This document shows positions 14,873-23,647 of a stretch of DNA of 49,511 bases, in pieces; position 1 is the stretch's first letter; each line of letters begins with the position of its first letter. A program made the translations under genes and the position numbers. The DNA is from Candidatus Woesearchaeota archaeon. Lineage in GTDB: Archaea > Nanobdellota > Nanobdellia > Woesearchaeales > ARS49. The stretch spans positions 1-49,511 of the forward strand of contig JAHFOI010000004.1 in the NCBI GenBank assembly GCA_023266895.1. Reading direction: 5' to 3'. Below the pieces are notes generated by a model that saw only the letters and a program-made list of their open reading frames with translations, was not told the DNA's origin and did no database searches.

Positions 14873-16210
14873 ATGGTTCTGGAAAAGCTTGGTGAAAGCC
14901 TCAAAGCAACTCTTGCAAAGATAGCAAGTGCTGTGTTTGTGGATGACACGCTTGTGCTTGAGCTTGTGAAGGACATTCAGCGTGCACTTCTTGGTGCAGA
15001 TGTTAATGTAAAACTCGTGCTTCAACTTACTGAAACTATTAAGAAACGTGCCAAGCAAGAAGAACTACCTCCAGGACTCACTAAGCGTGAGCAACTCATT
15101 CACATCATGTATGAAGAGCTCACTCAGTTTTTGGGTGGTGAACGCAAAGAACTTCAGCAGCGTGCGCAAACCAAAATCATGCTTGTGGGCTTGTATGGAA
15201 GTGGTAAAACAACTACTGCAGGCAAGCTTGCAAAATATTTTATGAAACGAGGCAAAAAAGTTGCCTTGCTTGGTCTTGATGTGCACAGACCTGCTGCAAT
15301 GGCTCAGCTCGAGCAGGTTGGCAAGACAATTAATGTAACAGTATTTACTGAAAAAAGCAAAGATCCAGTGGCGATTTGGAAAAAATATGAATTGCAGTGC
15401 GCAGCATATGATGTTCTTATTATAGACACTGCAGGAAGAGATGCAATCAGTCAAGACTTGCTTGCAGAACTACGTAGCGTAAGTGAAGCAGTCAATGCTG
15501 ATGAACGAATTCTCGTTATTAGTGCAGATATTGGCCAAGCAGCCCAAGCACAAGCAACAGCATTCCATGACACAGCAGCAATTACTGGAGTGATCATCAC
15601 AAAAATGGATGGCACTGCGAAAGGCGGGGGTGCATTAAGCGCATGCGCCATAAGCAAAGCACCTATACTTTTTATTGGCGTTGGTGAAAAAGCTGATGAT
15701 TTAGAACCTTTTAATCCAAAAGGATTTGTTGGCAGACTATTAGGCATGGGTGATATTGAGGCATTACTTGAAAAAGCCAATGAAGCAATTACTCAGGAAG
15801 ATGCGCAAGATCTTGAGAAAAAACTTATGAAAGGCGAGTTTAATCTTATTGATTTATACCAGCAAATGAAGGCCATGCAAAACATGGGAAGCCTTGGCAA
15901 AATTATGGAAATGATTCCGGGCATGGGGCAGCTCAAGATGCCCAAAGAAGCTCTTGCAGTGCAAGAAGGAAAGCTAGAGTTGTGGAAACATGCTATGAAC
16001 AGCATGACAAAAGCAGAACTTGAAGACCCTGATGTGATTGATGTCAAGCGCATGGAACGCATAAGCAAAGGTAGTGGAGTGAGTGTGGGTGATGTGCGTG
16101 ACTTGCTTAAGCAGTATCGTCAAGGTAAGAAGCTCATGAAAATGTTCAAAGGCACAGACCCAGAAAAGCTTATGGAAAAAATCCAAAAAGGACAGATAGG
16201 AAGACGGTAA
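14873..16210 (+). CDS. srp54: Signal recognition particle 54 kDa protein (GTPase)
   Basis: 445 residues. It binds signal peptides and 7S RNA and delivers ribosomes to the membrane receptor. An N domain of about 95 residues is followed by the G domain: GLYGSGKTTTAGK (G1, about 107-119), RPAAMAQLEQ, DTAGRD (G3) and TKMDGTAKGGGA (G4). The methionine-rich M domain covers the last 150 residues (QQMKAMQNMGSLGKIMEMIP). The start is set by TTTAAATA (14843-14850), 23 bp before the ATG. The 260 bases before it, back to ppsA, contain divergent promoters and nothing else I can name. Confidence 0.95.
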   Translation: MVLEKLGESLKATLAKIASAVFVDDTLVLELVKDIQRALLGADVNVKLVLQLTETIKKRAKQEELPPGLTKREQLIHIMYEELTQFLGGERKELQQRAQTKIMLVGLYGSGKTTTAGKLAKYFMKRGKKVALLGLDVHRPAAMAQLEQVGKTINVTVFTEKSKDPVAIWKKYELQCAAYDVLIIDTAGRDAISQDLLAELRSVSEAVNADERILVISADIGQAAQAQATAFHDTAAITGVIITKMDGTAKGGGALSACAISKAPILFIGVGEKADDLEPFNPKGFVGRLLGMGDIEALLEKANEAITQEDAQDLEKKLMKGEFNLIDLYQQMKAMQNMGSLGKIMEMIPGMGQLKMPKEALAVQEGKLELWKHAMNSMTKAELEDPDVIDVKRMERISKGSGVSVGDVRDLLKQYRQGKKLMKMFKGTDPEKLMEKIQKGQIGRR

Positions 16211-16278
16211 GCAATAAATTAATGTACGAACTTTTGAGAAAAGAAACGTTTAAGTACAAGAACCACTAGTTCTTCATC

Positions 16279-16662
16279 ATGCCTCTCCTTGCGAGGGTGT
16301 ATTCATGTATTGGCGGCAGTGATTCTGATAGACATGGTGAACGAGTTCTTTCGCGAGGACGTATTTCGTATAAAATTTCTGATGAGGGTGAAGAATTAGT
16401 GTATGCTGGTGAAGTGCAGCTTGAGGCAAGATATTCAGGTAATTCTTTTGAACTGTTTTTTGATGGAAGAGAGGACATTCTACGCAAAATTTCATGTTTG
16501 TTAAGCAAGGCTGATAGAAATTTTCCTTCAATCACTGCACAGCTTCCCGCACAGTCAGACACTCGTACAGCTAACATTCCTGCACCATTTCAGATTGTTC
16601 GTGAAATTGCGGATTTGATTCGTAGAATAGATGCTGATAAAGAATTTGAATTGAGTGAGTGA
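16279..16662 (+). CDS. Hypothetical protein, 127 residues
   Basis: Not recognised. A soluble alpha/beta protein with a polar N-terminus (CIGGSDSDRHGERVLSRGR), a beta-rich middle and a helical C-terminus (PFQIVREIADLIRRI). No signal peptide, membrane helix or metal motif. The TATA-like TTTAAGTA (16249-16256) sits 23 bp upstream of the ATG, which supports a real leaderless gene. It follows srp54 by 68 bases with its own promoter. Confidence 0.65.
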   Translation: MPLLARVYSCIGGSDSDRHGERVLSRGRISYKISDEGEELVYAGEVQLEARYSGNSFELFFDGREDILRKISCLLSKADRNFPSITAQLPAQSDTRTANIPAPFQIVREIADLIRRIDADKEFELSE

Positions 16663-16794
16663 ACGTAAAAATCATTTACAAAACTCATACAAGCGGTACT
16701 GCACGCAGTATTTTTCAAGAAGTGGTTCAAGTTTTTGTTTTTCTTGCACAGGACGTGTTAAGACACTTGTCGTTAAAAAGCGTTTGCTTCTTTT

Positions 16795-16812
16795 TTAAGA
16801 CAACTGTCTTAA
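16795..16812. repeat. Palindrome TTAAGACA-AC-TGTCTTAA
   Basis: 8-bp inverted arms separated by two bases, in the 168-bp gap between the convergent 16279 and dph6 genes. A related half (TTAAGACACTTGTC) lies just upstream at about 16758. It is not followed by a T-tract on either strand, so a simple terminator is doubtful; protein binding is possible. Confidence 0.4.
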
Positions 16813-16830
16813 TCTAAGAATTGCGCAGAA

Positions 16831-17538
16831 TTAGTTTTTTTGTGTCACAAGAACTTCTTTTGCAACAAGCGCCAGCTTGTCAACTACTAAATGACCTGAG
16901 CACGAGGTTTCCATAACAGGATGTGATGCAATGACCTGAACTTTGTTTTTGAACAAGGGTCCGTCAATAGTGAAGGTGTCATAGTATCCTCCTTCACCAC
17001 CTACGTGAAAGCCAAACTTGGCACTGCGACTAAAGAATTGTTGAATATTGTCTGGCGAAAGAACAAGTCCTAAATCTTTTTGCCCAAGACCATCACTTGC
17101 TATTTGCGTAATCATGAATCTGTAGCCTTGGTCAAGCATGGCAAGCATTACTTTATCATGCTCCTGACCTGCATGGGCTGCAAATACTTCGATGTGCAAT
17201 GGCTGAAGTGCTGTTTGAATACTTCGTAATTGAGTTTCTTGCAAGCCCACACCACCAAGCACAACTGCATCAACTTTTGGCAGGGTTTCAACTTCTTTTC
17301 TCACTAATTCTGCTTCTTGCTCAGGATCTGCGACTGAACAAGTAATCAAACGATGCTTGAAACCCATTTGTTCAGCAAGCACTGGTGTGTGCTCAACAGT
17401 TGCAAAATGAAATAAAAAACAATCAGTTCTATTAGGTTTGACTGACAAAAGCCACTCAATACTCCAACCTCTGGACACGCAGTAATCAATAGCAAACGTG
17501 CTATCCTTACCTCCAGAAAACATAATACCGACTTTCAT
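16831..17538 (-). CDS. dph6: Diphthine--ammonia ligase (Dph6 family ATP-PPase)
   Basis: 235 residues. The family completes diphthamide on translation elongation factor 2 by ATP-dependent amidation of diphthine. The PP-loop SGGKDS is at residues 8-13, and the family-specific motif appears as HVGGEGGYYDTF near residue 185; MITQIASDGLGQKDLG is also characteristic. Both size and motifs are typical of archaeal MJ0570-type proteins. TTTATAAA at 17561-17568 is the promoter, about 27 bp before the ATG, implying a leaderless mRNA. Confidence 0.9.
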   Translation of the reverse strand: MKVGIMFSGGKDSTFAIDYCVSRGWSIEWLLSVKPNRTDCFLFHFATVEHTPVLAEQMGFKHRLITCSVADPEQEAELVRKEVETLPKVDAVVLGGVGLQETQLRSIQTALQPLHIEVFAAHAGQEHDKVMLAMLDQGYRFMITQIASDGLGQKDLGLVLSPDNIQQFFSRSAKFGFHVGGEGGYYDTFTIDGPLFKNKVQVIASHPVMETSCSGHLVVDKLALVAKEVLVTQKN

Positions 17539-17681
17539 AACACTTCATTACAGTGCTTGATTTATAAAGATTACCTTTAGGAAAATAAAGAGGAAAATTG
17601 TTTCTTTGATTGCATGACTGCCTAAACTACTTTTGACAATGAATGGGAGCTTTTTAAATCTCTACCTTCTAGTTCTCACTT

Positions 17682-18986
17682 ATGAGTAACGCAAGGCAGA
17701 TAGATAACACTCTTGAAGAAAGAATAACTCTTTTGAAGGCTCTTGAGAGCGGAAATGCTCGCGTTAGAAAAAAAAGCATTAGAGCACTTACTTCAGGAGC
17801 ATACACTACTCAAGAAATTGAATTTGCGCAACATGCTTTGGATACAAGAACTTGTTGGGAAGGGCAACCTTTCTTATGTTCTCTTGATCAAGGACTTATA
17901 AAAGAATATGTGCAGTCTCAAGATGCTACGGCTTTTGAGCAAATTACTGAACCTTTAGCAAGAACAGCTTACACTGCAGAAGAAGTTCTTACAGGTATTA
18001 GTGGTTTTTTATCAAAACAAGAACATGCAGTGTTGCGCAGTATTGTTCGCGCTACAAAAGGCACTAGTTTATTTTTGCCAACAACAGGTCTTGATCTACA
18101 AAGTATTCGTGAAAATTTAGAAAAGTTATGCGTGTTTGCTGCTGTAAAAACACTTAAGAAACTGCTTCCTTCATTTGATTTGCGTGCATGGCCTAAAGTT
18201 CGCATTTACAAGACTGCTCTTGAAACTGTTTGCAAACTTGTTGAAGCAAACAAACAAAGACTTTCCATTCGTCAAGCAAGAGAATATGCAGGTGTTGGCA
18301 GTGATAACACAGTCATTACGTGGTGGAATCGTCTTGGACTTTCGCCGACTCATTTGCAGACTGGAAAGATTTCTGAAGAACAAGAAGATCTGCTTTGTGA
18401 TGCACACAAAAAAGGATTTTCTGTAGGTCAAGCGGCACGTTATGCGCGAGTGTGTAAGAAAACCACTCAGTTCTATTGGCGAGCCAAAGGTTTTTCTCCA
18501 AACTATGCTGTAGGCAAACCATCTATTGAAAGATTGCCCTGCATTCATGAACGTGCAATAGCTTGCTACGGGAGCGGGTTGAGCGATTCTGAAGCAGGAG
18601 TTCAACTTGACATCTCAAAGTACAGTGTTCAAAGGCTTTGGAAAAAAAAACTTCCAGAGTATAGCTCAAGACTTAGTGATAAGGTGCTATTGAGGCTGTA
18701 TTCTTCGCTCAAAATTCGTGAATCAAGAGCAAGCGTGAGTAAAAAAACAAAAATGTCAGGCCTCACAATTCAAAGAGCATGGATGCAAATGAGAAAACGC
18801 ATGATAAAACACCCCCAAAAAAGCTTTCAATCATGCACAGCTATACCTTTTTCAAAAAGACGTAAAGTTCAAGAAGGTTTTTATGCAGGATTAACAGATC
18901 AAGGCATAGCTACGTATGCAGGAGTGGGATACTGCACTGTTCGCAAAGAACTCGGGTTTAGTAATGAGAATTGGATAATTTACTAA
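17682..18986 (+). CDS. Multi-helix-turn-helix protein, 434 residues
   Basis: The N-terminal 190 residues are helical and unassigned. The C-terminal 240 hold about five consecutive HTH-like units: IRQAREYAGVGSDNTVITWW, VGQAARYARVCKKTTQFYW, DSEAGVQLDISKYSVQRLW, SVSKKTKMSGLTIQRAW and DQGIATYAGVGYCTVRKELG. Tandem homeodomain-like units suggest extended DNA or RNA binding, as in transposase or resolvase DNA-binding parts, but no catalytic domain is seen. Promoter TTTTAAAT at 17653-17659. It converges on a PhoH fragment, overlapping it by four bases. Function unknown. Confidence 0.7.
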   Translation: MSNARQIDNTLEERITLLKALESGNARVRKKSIRALTSGAYTTQEIEFAQHALDTRTCWEGQPFLCSLDQGLIKEYVQSQDATAFEQITEPLARTAYTAEEVLTGISGFLSKQEHAVLRSIVRATKGTSLFLPTTGLDLQSIRENLEKLCVFAAVKTLKKLLPSFDLRAWPKVRIYKTALETVCKLVEANKQRLSIRQAREYAGVGSDNTVITWWNRLGLSPTHLQTGKISEEQEDLLCDAHKKGFSVGQAARYARVCKKTTQFYWRAKGFSPNYAVGKPSIERLPCIHERAIACYGSGLSDSEAGVQLDISKYSVQRLWKKKLPEYSSRLSDKVLLRLYSSLKIRESRASVSKKTKMSGLTIQRAWMQMRKRMIKHPQKSFQSCTAIPFSKRRKVQEGFYAGLTDQGIATYAGVGYCTVRKELGFSNENWIIY

Positions 18987-19279
18987 TATCGTGGTGCTTT
19001 TTTGGTGATATCTTTTGATGCAAAATTACGATAGTTTTCTGTTAGAGTGATTACTCCTGAATATTGTGCACCGTATATTAATCTGAGCGCAAGAGTCATG
19101 CCATTATTTTTATCAGTGAAACCCTCTCTATCTATTTGGTGTGTAAAATCACCCATGCAAACTATTTTACCTTTACGTTTTGCTTGTGGTAAAATACTTA
19201 TCAGCATGTCTGCTTTTGCAGTTTGTGTTTCATCTAAAAGTGCAATATCAAAATTAGCACCTCGTGCTTTTTGAGGCAT
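18983..19279 (-). pseudogene. PhoH-like ATPase C-terminal fragment
   Basis: 98 codons matching only the second half of a PhoH ATPase: Walker B-like FDIALLDETQTA, then GKIVCMGDFTHQID, then GMTLALRLIYG and VITLTENYRN. The Walker A half is absent and no promoter or good start is seen, so this is probably a truncated relic. It is not a recent copy of the neighbouring PIN-PhoH gene, whose corresponding region is quite different. Confidence 0.6.
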
Positions 19280-19366
19280 TTTTTTGTGTATTCCACACCG
19301 CTATGTTCTTTTGTAACTCCTGAAGAATAGAAACTCTTATAAGCTGTGCGGGTGATCTAAAACAAA

Positions 19367-21169
19367 ATGGTGCCAGAGATCGAAGTTAAAGAAAAATGGA
19401 AAACTGTTTACGTTTTTGACACGAATGTTGTCATAAATCAAGCATTCGCTCCTCATATTCTTGCAGGTAATGGTGCAGTTGTTAATGAAAAAACAGGAAA
19501 TCCACTTGCAGATAGACTTACGCCACCACAGCCTCATGATGAGGGCCCTAATGTAGTGGTCTGTTCAAGCATAGTTCATGGAGAGCTTGATAGCTTAGCT
19601 CATTCTGAAAGAAATGATGGAGTAAGGATTTCTGCGAGAGAGGCAAGCAGAGTTATTGATGACATCACTACCAGTCAAAATAGATTTGTTGAAAGAGATA
19701 TGTTAGGAGTTACTCTTGATAATGGGGGAAAGTTTTTTTTTTATGAGCATGATGAAGAGCTTTTTTTGAGCAAACCAAAATACAATTCAGGTGCTGATGA
19801 TCGGCTGATTTTTGATATGATTCAGCTTATGACTAAAGACTTGAGTACACCGACCAGATATCAATTTGTGAGTGATGATACTAATGCACGCACACGTTGC
19901 CGAGTTAGGTGTGCACAATTGCTTAGCGATAAACCAAATAAAGAAATGTTGTTAGAATTTTGCACAGCGCCTTTTAGATATGAACGAATTCATGATCCCT
20001 ATGCTCGCTATCCGGGAAGAGTGGTGGTAGATTGCGATAGTGTATTTTTGAAAAATGCAATGAAAGGACCATTGGTATTATCTGCACCTGTTGTTCCAGA
20101 ACATGTGTACAGACTGAAATTAAAACCTAACCAGTTTCTTGAGCTACGTTGTCAAGATCTTGTGGCATATTCGCAGGTGGAACAAACTAATGATGGGCTG
20201 GTTATTCGGCCATTAAAGTATGAAGAAAGAATGCAAAAGTTGTTTGACCTAACAAAGTATGATGCCTTAGAAAAAATTCCGATACCTACAACTCTTACTA
20301 TGCAAGAAGTAAACCATTTGCTTAAGAGATTGTCAAGAGCAGATAGAAAAATAATTCTTGATTTAAAAAAAGAAGCTAAAGATGAAGAAACTCCTGAGAC
20401 TCTCGCTCTGCTCTATAGGCAAGCATATTGGCGGGCTGTTGAATGCGGATCAGGCCCTTTACAGGGAGGAGAATCTCCTTTGCGAGGGTATGCTTTTAAT
20501 GCAGGTTTACGACCCATGCAACAGCAAAAGCTGGCAGCAGAGCTTTTATTTGGACCCACGCCTTTGGTGTCCTTGTTGGGTCCAGGAGGTTGTGGCAAAA
20601 CACTTTGGGCAACTTATTGTGGTTTTGCTGAAGTTGCAGCTGGGAACTATCGCTCTCTCAAATACATTCGACCACTCATAGGACTTGATGAAGGAATTGG
20701 TTGGCTTCCCGGAGATCGAGGGAAAAAACTTGCACCGTGGATGGCACCAATTGGTAATGCAATCAGAAGAACATTTGGTGTTAATAGAGAGTTGTGGACG
20801 AAACCTGAGACTACACAAAAAATGGTTGCAATGGAAGCAGCAGGTATTCTTGAACTTGAAGTACCTACGTTTCAGGCTGGAGATCAATGGGATAATCAGT
20901 ATGTCATTATTGATGAAGCTCATTTACTTACAAGAAAACAATTGAAATTGCTTATTTCACGAGCAGGTGATAATTGCAAAGTTATCGTTCTTGGGGATCC
21001 TGAACAAACTGGTAGTGTAGAAAGACCGCACTTTCAGGTAAATCAGTGGAATAATGGTTTGGCACACCTGGTAGATAAGTTAGCAGGTGATCCCTTGTAT
21101 GGGCACGTGACTCTTCCAACTCAGTGCATATACCGAAGTCAGGTTGCAAAACTTGCGGAGAGACTATGA
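19367..21169 (+). CDS. PIN-PhoH fusion protein
   Basis: 600 residues. The N-terminal PIN RNase domain (about 1-180) has VYVFDTNVVIN, an acidic SSIVHGELDSLAH, DDRLIFDMI and VSDDTNARTR. A linker of about 190 residues follows, then a PhoH P-loop ATPase: LLGPGGCGKTLWATY (Walker A), YVIIDEAHLL (Walker B) and VIVLGDPEQTG, ending YRSQVAKLAERL. PIN-PhoH proteins couple RNA cleavage to ATP-driven unwinding in related systems. CTTATAAG (19336-19343) is the promoter, about 27 bp upstream. The next gene begins within its stop codon (ATGA), so the two are coupled. Confidence 0.9.
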   Translation: MVPEIEVKEKWKTVYVFDTNVVINQAFAPHILAGNGAVVNEKTGNPLADRLTPPQPHDEGPNVVVCSSIVHGELDSLAHSERNDGVRISAREASRVIDDITTSQNRFVERDMLGVTLDNGGKFFFYEHDEELFLSKPKYNSGADDRLIFDMIQLMTKDLSTPTRYQFVSDDTNARTRCRVRCAQLLSDKPNKEMLLEFCTAPFRYERIHDPYARYPGRVVVDCDSVFLKNAMKGPLVLSAPVVPEHVYRLKLKPNQFLELRCQDLVAYSQVEQTNDGLVIRPLKYEERMQKLFDLTKYDALEKIPIPTTLTMQEVNHLLKRLSRADRKIILDLKKEAKDEETPETLALLYRQAYWRAVECGSGPLQGGESPLRGYAFNAGLRPMQQQKLAAELLFGPTPLVSLLGPGGCGKTLWATYCGFAEVAAGNYRSLKYIRPLIGLDEGIGWLPGDRGKKLAPWMAPIGNAIRRTFGVNRELWTKPETTQKMVAMEAAGILELEVPTFQAGDQWDNQYVIIDEAHLLTRKQLKLLISRAGDNCKVIVLGDPEQTGSVERPHFQVNQWNNGLAHLVDKLAGDPLYGHVTLPTQCIYRSQVAKLAERL

Positions 21170-21666
21170 ACTTCTATAGTTTGTGTAAAGCTTTGGATGA
21201 CCCTACCCAAGTTGGTTGTGCAGTTCTTGATGCAGTTTTCACATCGCGTGCGCTCCATCGTGAGGTTTATCATGATGCAAGAAGGTGCCAAGATTATAGA
21301 AACAGAGAATGTAATGCTATACTTGTCCGGCTTGAAAAAATTGTGGGTGGAGAAAGAATTTTGCCAAAAGATCTTCTTGAAAAGCATCATGACAGACTTG
21401 ATAAGTGGAGCAACATATATGACCTATTTTTCTTGTATCATGCATTCAAGTTTATTTGTCAAGCAGAACCCCGTACTGAAGAGTCCATTACAATTATTGC
21501 ACAAGAAGTTGGTGGTTTGGTATTGCAGTGTGCCCGCAAAAAACCAGCTGAAATTGAAGAATATCAGAAAGAAGCTGAGAAACCTCGCGTTGAATACCTG
21601 CGTATGCTTGAAGAGTCAGCAAATATGGTGCGAAGAAGAACAAAAGTTGTTCTTGAGGTAAAATAA
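21166..21666 (+). CDS. Hypothetical protein coupled to PIN-PhoH
   Basis: 166 residues, mostly helical, not recognised. It has no metal motif, signal or membrane segment; the C-terminus is charged (EEYQKEAEKPRVEYLRML). The ATG overlaps the TGA of the PIN-PhoH gene (ATGA), which sets the start and implies translational coupling. In other organisms PIN-PhoH is paired with a small antitoxin-like upstream gene; here the partner is downstream and larger, so it may be a regulatory or RNA-binding subunit. Confidence 0.7.
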   Translation: MNFYSLCKALDDPTQVGCAVLDAVFTSRALHREVYHDARRCQDYRNRECNAILVRLEKIVGGERILPKDLLEKHHDRLDKWSNIYDLFFLYHAFKFICQAEPRTEESITIIAQEVGGLVLQCARKKPAEIEEYQKEAEKPRVEYLRMLEESANMVRRRTKVVLEVK

Positions 21667-21686
21667 TTTCTGTTGATCACAATTCT

Positions 21687-22277
21687 CTACTTTTTCTGCT
21701 TCATCACTTCTCTTTTTGCTTTGTCTGAGATGATTGCACTGTTGCCTGAGGGATCTTCTATGGTGAGGGTTATTTTTTCTTCGCCCCAGAAGACTTTTTG
21801 GAGTTTCTTGAGTAAATTCTTTGCTTTAGTTTTGTCCTCGTCATCTTCAGCGCTTTCTTTCAAACTTTCTACTTGGTCTTTGATGCGATTAAGCACGCCT
21901 TCAACAGTTGTAATAAATCCTTCACTTACTGGTCCGGGTTCAATGCTGCCCACATACGGTATTTTAATCAGTCCTTCACTTGAACGCACAACACGGCAAT
22001 TCAAATCCTCTTTTGAACTCACTTCTAAAGACCACTTGCATGCTTCTTTTTGTTCAGCAGCTTCAACATCTGACTTGTGATACTTGCAGTTTTCGCAATT
22101 CATGCCAAAAATAAGCAGTGTGCCAAAGTACGGCACCTCAACATCAGCTTCGCTCAGGGTGAGGCTTTTTTGGTTGCACATGGGACAATGCTGGTGTTTA
22201 AGCATTGCAAGAGGTGGTGTTTCCATGATTGAATCACACGAAGTTTTGTTTAAAAGCATTGTGGTTTGCTCCATCAT
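21687..22277 (-). CDS. ZPR1-type zinc finger protein
   Basis: 196 residues. A single ZPR1 module: zinc ligands CPMC and CENC about 33 residues apart, with EVPYFGTLLIFGMNC between, followed by the beta-rich half (CRVVRSSEGLIKIPYVGSIE, then GFITTVEGVLNRI). Archaea usually have one module where eukaryotes have two; in eukaryotes ZPR1 assists folding of eEF1A, so a related translation role is possible. The start overlaps the stop of the preceding membrane protein gene by four bases. Confidence 0.85.
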   Translation of the reverse strand: MMEQTTMLLNKTSCDSIMETPPLAMLKHQHCPMCNQKSLTLSEADVEVPYFGTLLIFGMNCENCKYHKSDVEAAEQKEACKWSLEVSSKEDLNCRVVRSSEGLIKIPYVGSIEPGPVSEGFITTVEGVLNRIKDQVESLKESAEDDEDKTKAKNLLKKLQKVFWGEEKITLTIEDPSGNSAIISDKAKREVMKQKK

Positions 22278-22594
22278 TTGTGGTCACCACCAATCTGAAT
22301 CTCTAATTGGTTTTCAGAAGGCTTTTTTCTTGGCGTGGAGTCTGTTTCTATGATCACTTTATCTGAGATGTCGGGTTTTATTGAAGAAGAGGGTGTTTGA
22401 TTTTTTTCTTTGCTAAGTTGATGGCTCAAATATGCTAATCCTGCAGTGGCGCATAATGCACCAAGCATGGCGAGCAAAACAACACGTTCAATTTTGTTTT
22501 TTGTGCCTTGACTTATTCCGTAGACACTATTTCTGGTGATTAAATTAGGGTTATAATCAGTTTTAGGATCAGACTCTTCATAATCATTTTTCAT
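22274..22594 (-). CDS. Small membrane-anchored protein
   Basis: 106 residues: a polar N-terminus of about 38 residues, one transmembrane helix (RVVLLAMLGALCATAGLAYL) and a disordered lysine/serine-rich tail. Not recognised. The start at 22594 is chosen because the TATA-like GTATATAAAT (22625-22634) lies inside the longer open frame. It is in an operon with ZPR1 (ATGA overlap), which may link the ZPR1 protein to the membrane. Confidence 0.6.
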   Translation of the reverse strand: MKNDYEESDPKTDYNPNLITRNSVYGISQGTKNKIERVVLLAMLGALCATAGLAYLSHQLSKEKNQTPSSSIKPDISDKVIIETDSTPRKKPSENQLEIQIGGDHK

Positions 22595-22709
22595 ACAAAC
22601 ACCAGTCTTTGGTGAGAGTTGCAAGTATATAAATGTTTCGTTACTGTTGTCACTTGCCAATGAGTAACTCAATAATGTTTAAAAACATCACGCTAGTTCT
22701 GTCTACACC

Positions 22710-23384
22710 ATGTCAAAACCTGTGTTAACACCTGCAGAATATGATCTTATAAACTGGGAAAAGCCAGGTGTGTTGTATAGAGGAACTTTTCATAATCCTT
22801 TTGAAACAAGGACACTTAAATCAGTTTGTTCTTCAAGAAGTCCAACTTATTTTGGAGCTTATTTTCGAGGAGTTGAATCAACTTGTTGTACTCCTTGGTT
22901 GGTGGAGGCTATTTGTTATGCAAATCAACGAAATTTGGATGTCTTCAGTCAAACAGGGGGTGGTTGGGAAGGATATCCCTTCACGCGTCACCCACTCATT
23001 CTTGCAATAAATGTTACACCTTACAAAAAAAATCTCAGACATTGCGAAGCAGAAGGATTTGAAATAACTGTGCCAATACACCTGGAACACCTTGCAGTAG
23101 TGTATTCTGCATTTGAAAATAACCTTGACAAGCATCTTAATCCTTTGATCGCAGAGTCAAAGAATTTAAAACAAGAAATAACTTACCTAAACAACAGAGC
23201 AAACCCCAAACACAACTTATTTGCAGCATCACCATCTAAGGAAGCACGTAATAAATTGCTTTTATTAGGTTTTGGTCCGAAAATGTCATCCTATACTCAA
23301 GAAGAACATAAAAAAATACAAGAATGGCTTGAAATCATGAGCGCATTTTTCAAGCCAGAAAATGCTGCTCCCAAACCTTTATGA
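22710..23384 (+). CDS. Possible ADP-ribosyltransferase-fold protein
   Basis: 224 residues. I do not recognise a named family, but the order of motifs resembles the ART superfamily R-S-E pattern: GVLYRGTF (Arg strand), VESTCCTPWLVEAICYA (Ser/Thr strand followed by an A-x2-YA helix) and AEGFEITVPIHLEHLAVVY (acidic strand). The C-terminal third is a charged helical tail. Promoter GTTTAAAAAC at 22677-22686. Stand-alone ART proteins are often toxins or regulators; no partner gene is adjacent. Treat as a fold-level inference. Confidence 0.4.
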   Translation: MSKPVLTPAEYDLINWEKPGVLYRGTFHNPFETRTLKSVCSSRSPTYFGAYFRGVESTCCTPWLVEAICYANQRNLDVFSQTGGGWEGYPFTRHPLILAINVTPYKKNLRHCEAEGFEITVPIHLEHLAVVYSAFENNLDKHLNPLIAESKNLKQEITYLNNRANPKHNLFAASPSKEARNKLLLLGFGPKMSSYTQEEHKKIQEWLEIMSAFFKPENAAPKPL

Positions 23385-23405
23385 AAAAGTCCTTGTTTGA
23401 TTCGT

Positions 23406-23597
23406 TCATGCTTTTCCCACCAATTCTTGGCCTTCTTGAGTTACTCGCGTAGTTGCGAGCTCTTGAATCACTTCAATAGGCTCACTATCTTTTTTTGGCA
23501 GTACAAGAAAGTATGGCTCAAACAATGAATTTTGTACACAAATTTGTGCACCATCAGTTGTCCGACCATACACGTGAATAACTGCTTTATCATTCAT
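23406..23597 (-). pseudogene. N-terminal fragment of family B DNA polymerase
   Basis: 63 codons matching only the beginning of an archaeal PolB: AVIHVYGRTTDGAQICVQN then FEPYFLVLPKK. The exonuclease and polymerase domains that should follow are missing; the frame stops 21 bases before the end of the convergent ART-like gene. No strong promoter is visible. Repeat B1 lies just upstream of the start. Probably a relic left by rearrangement; a free short peptide gene is possible. Confidence 0.55.
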
Positions 23598-23647
23598 TAT
23601 TTTGTACTAAACATCCAATGGATACAATAACAGCTTTACCACGACAA

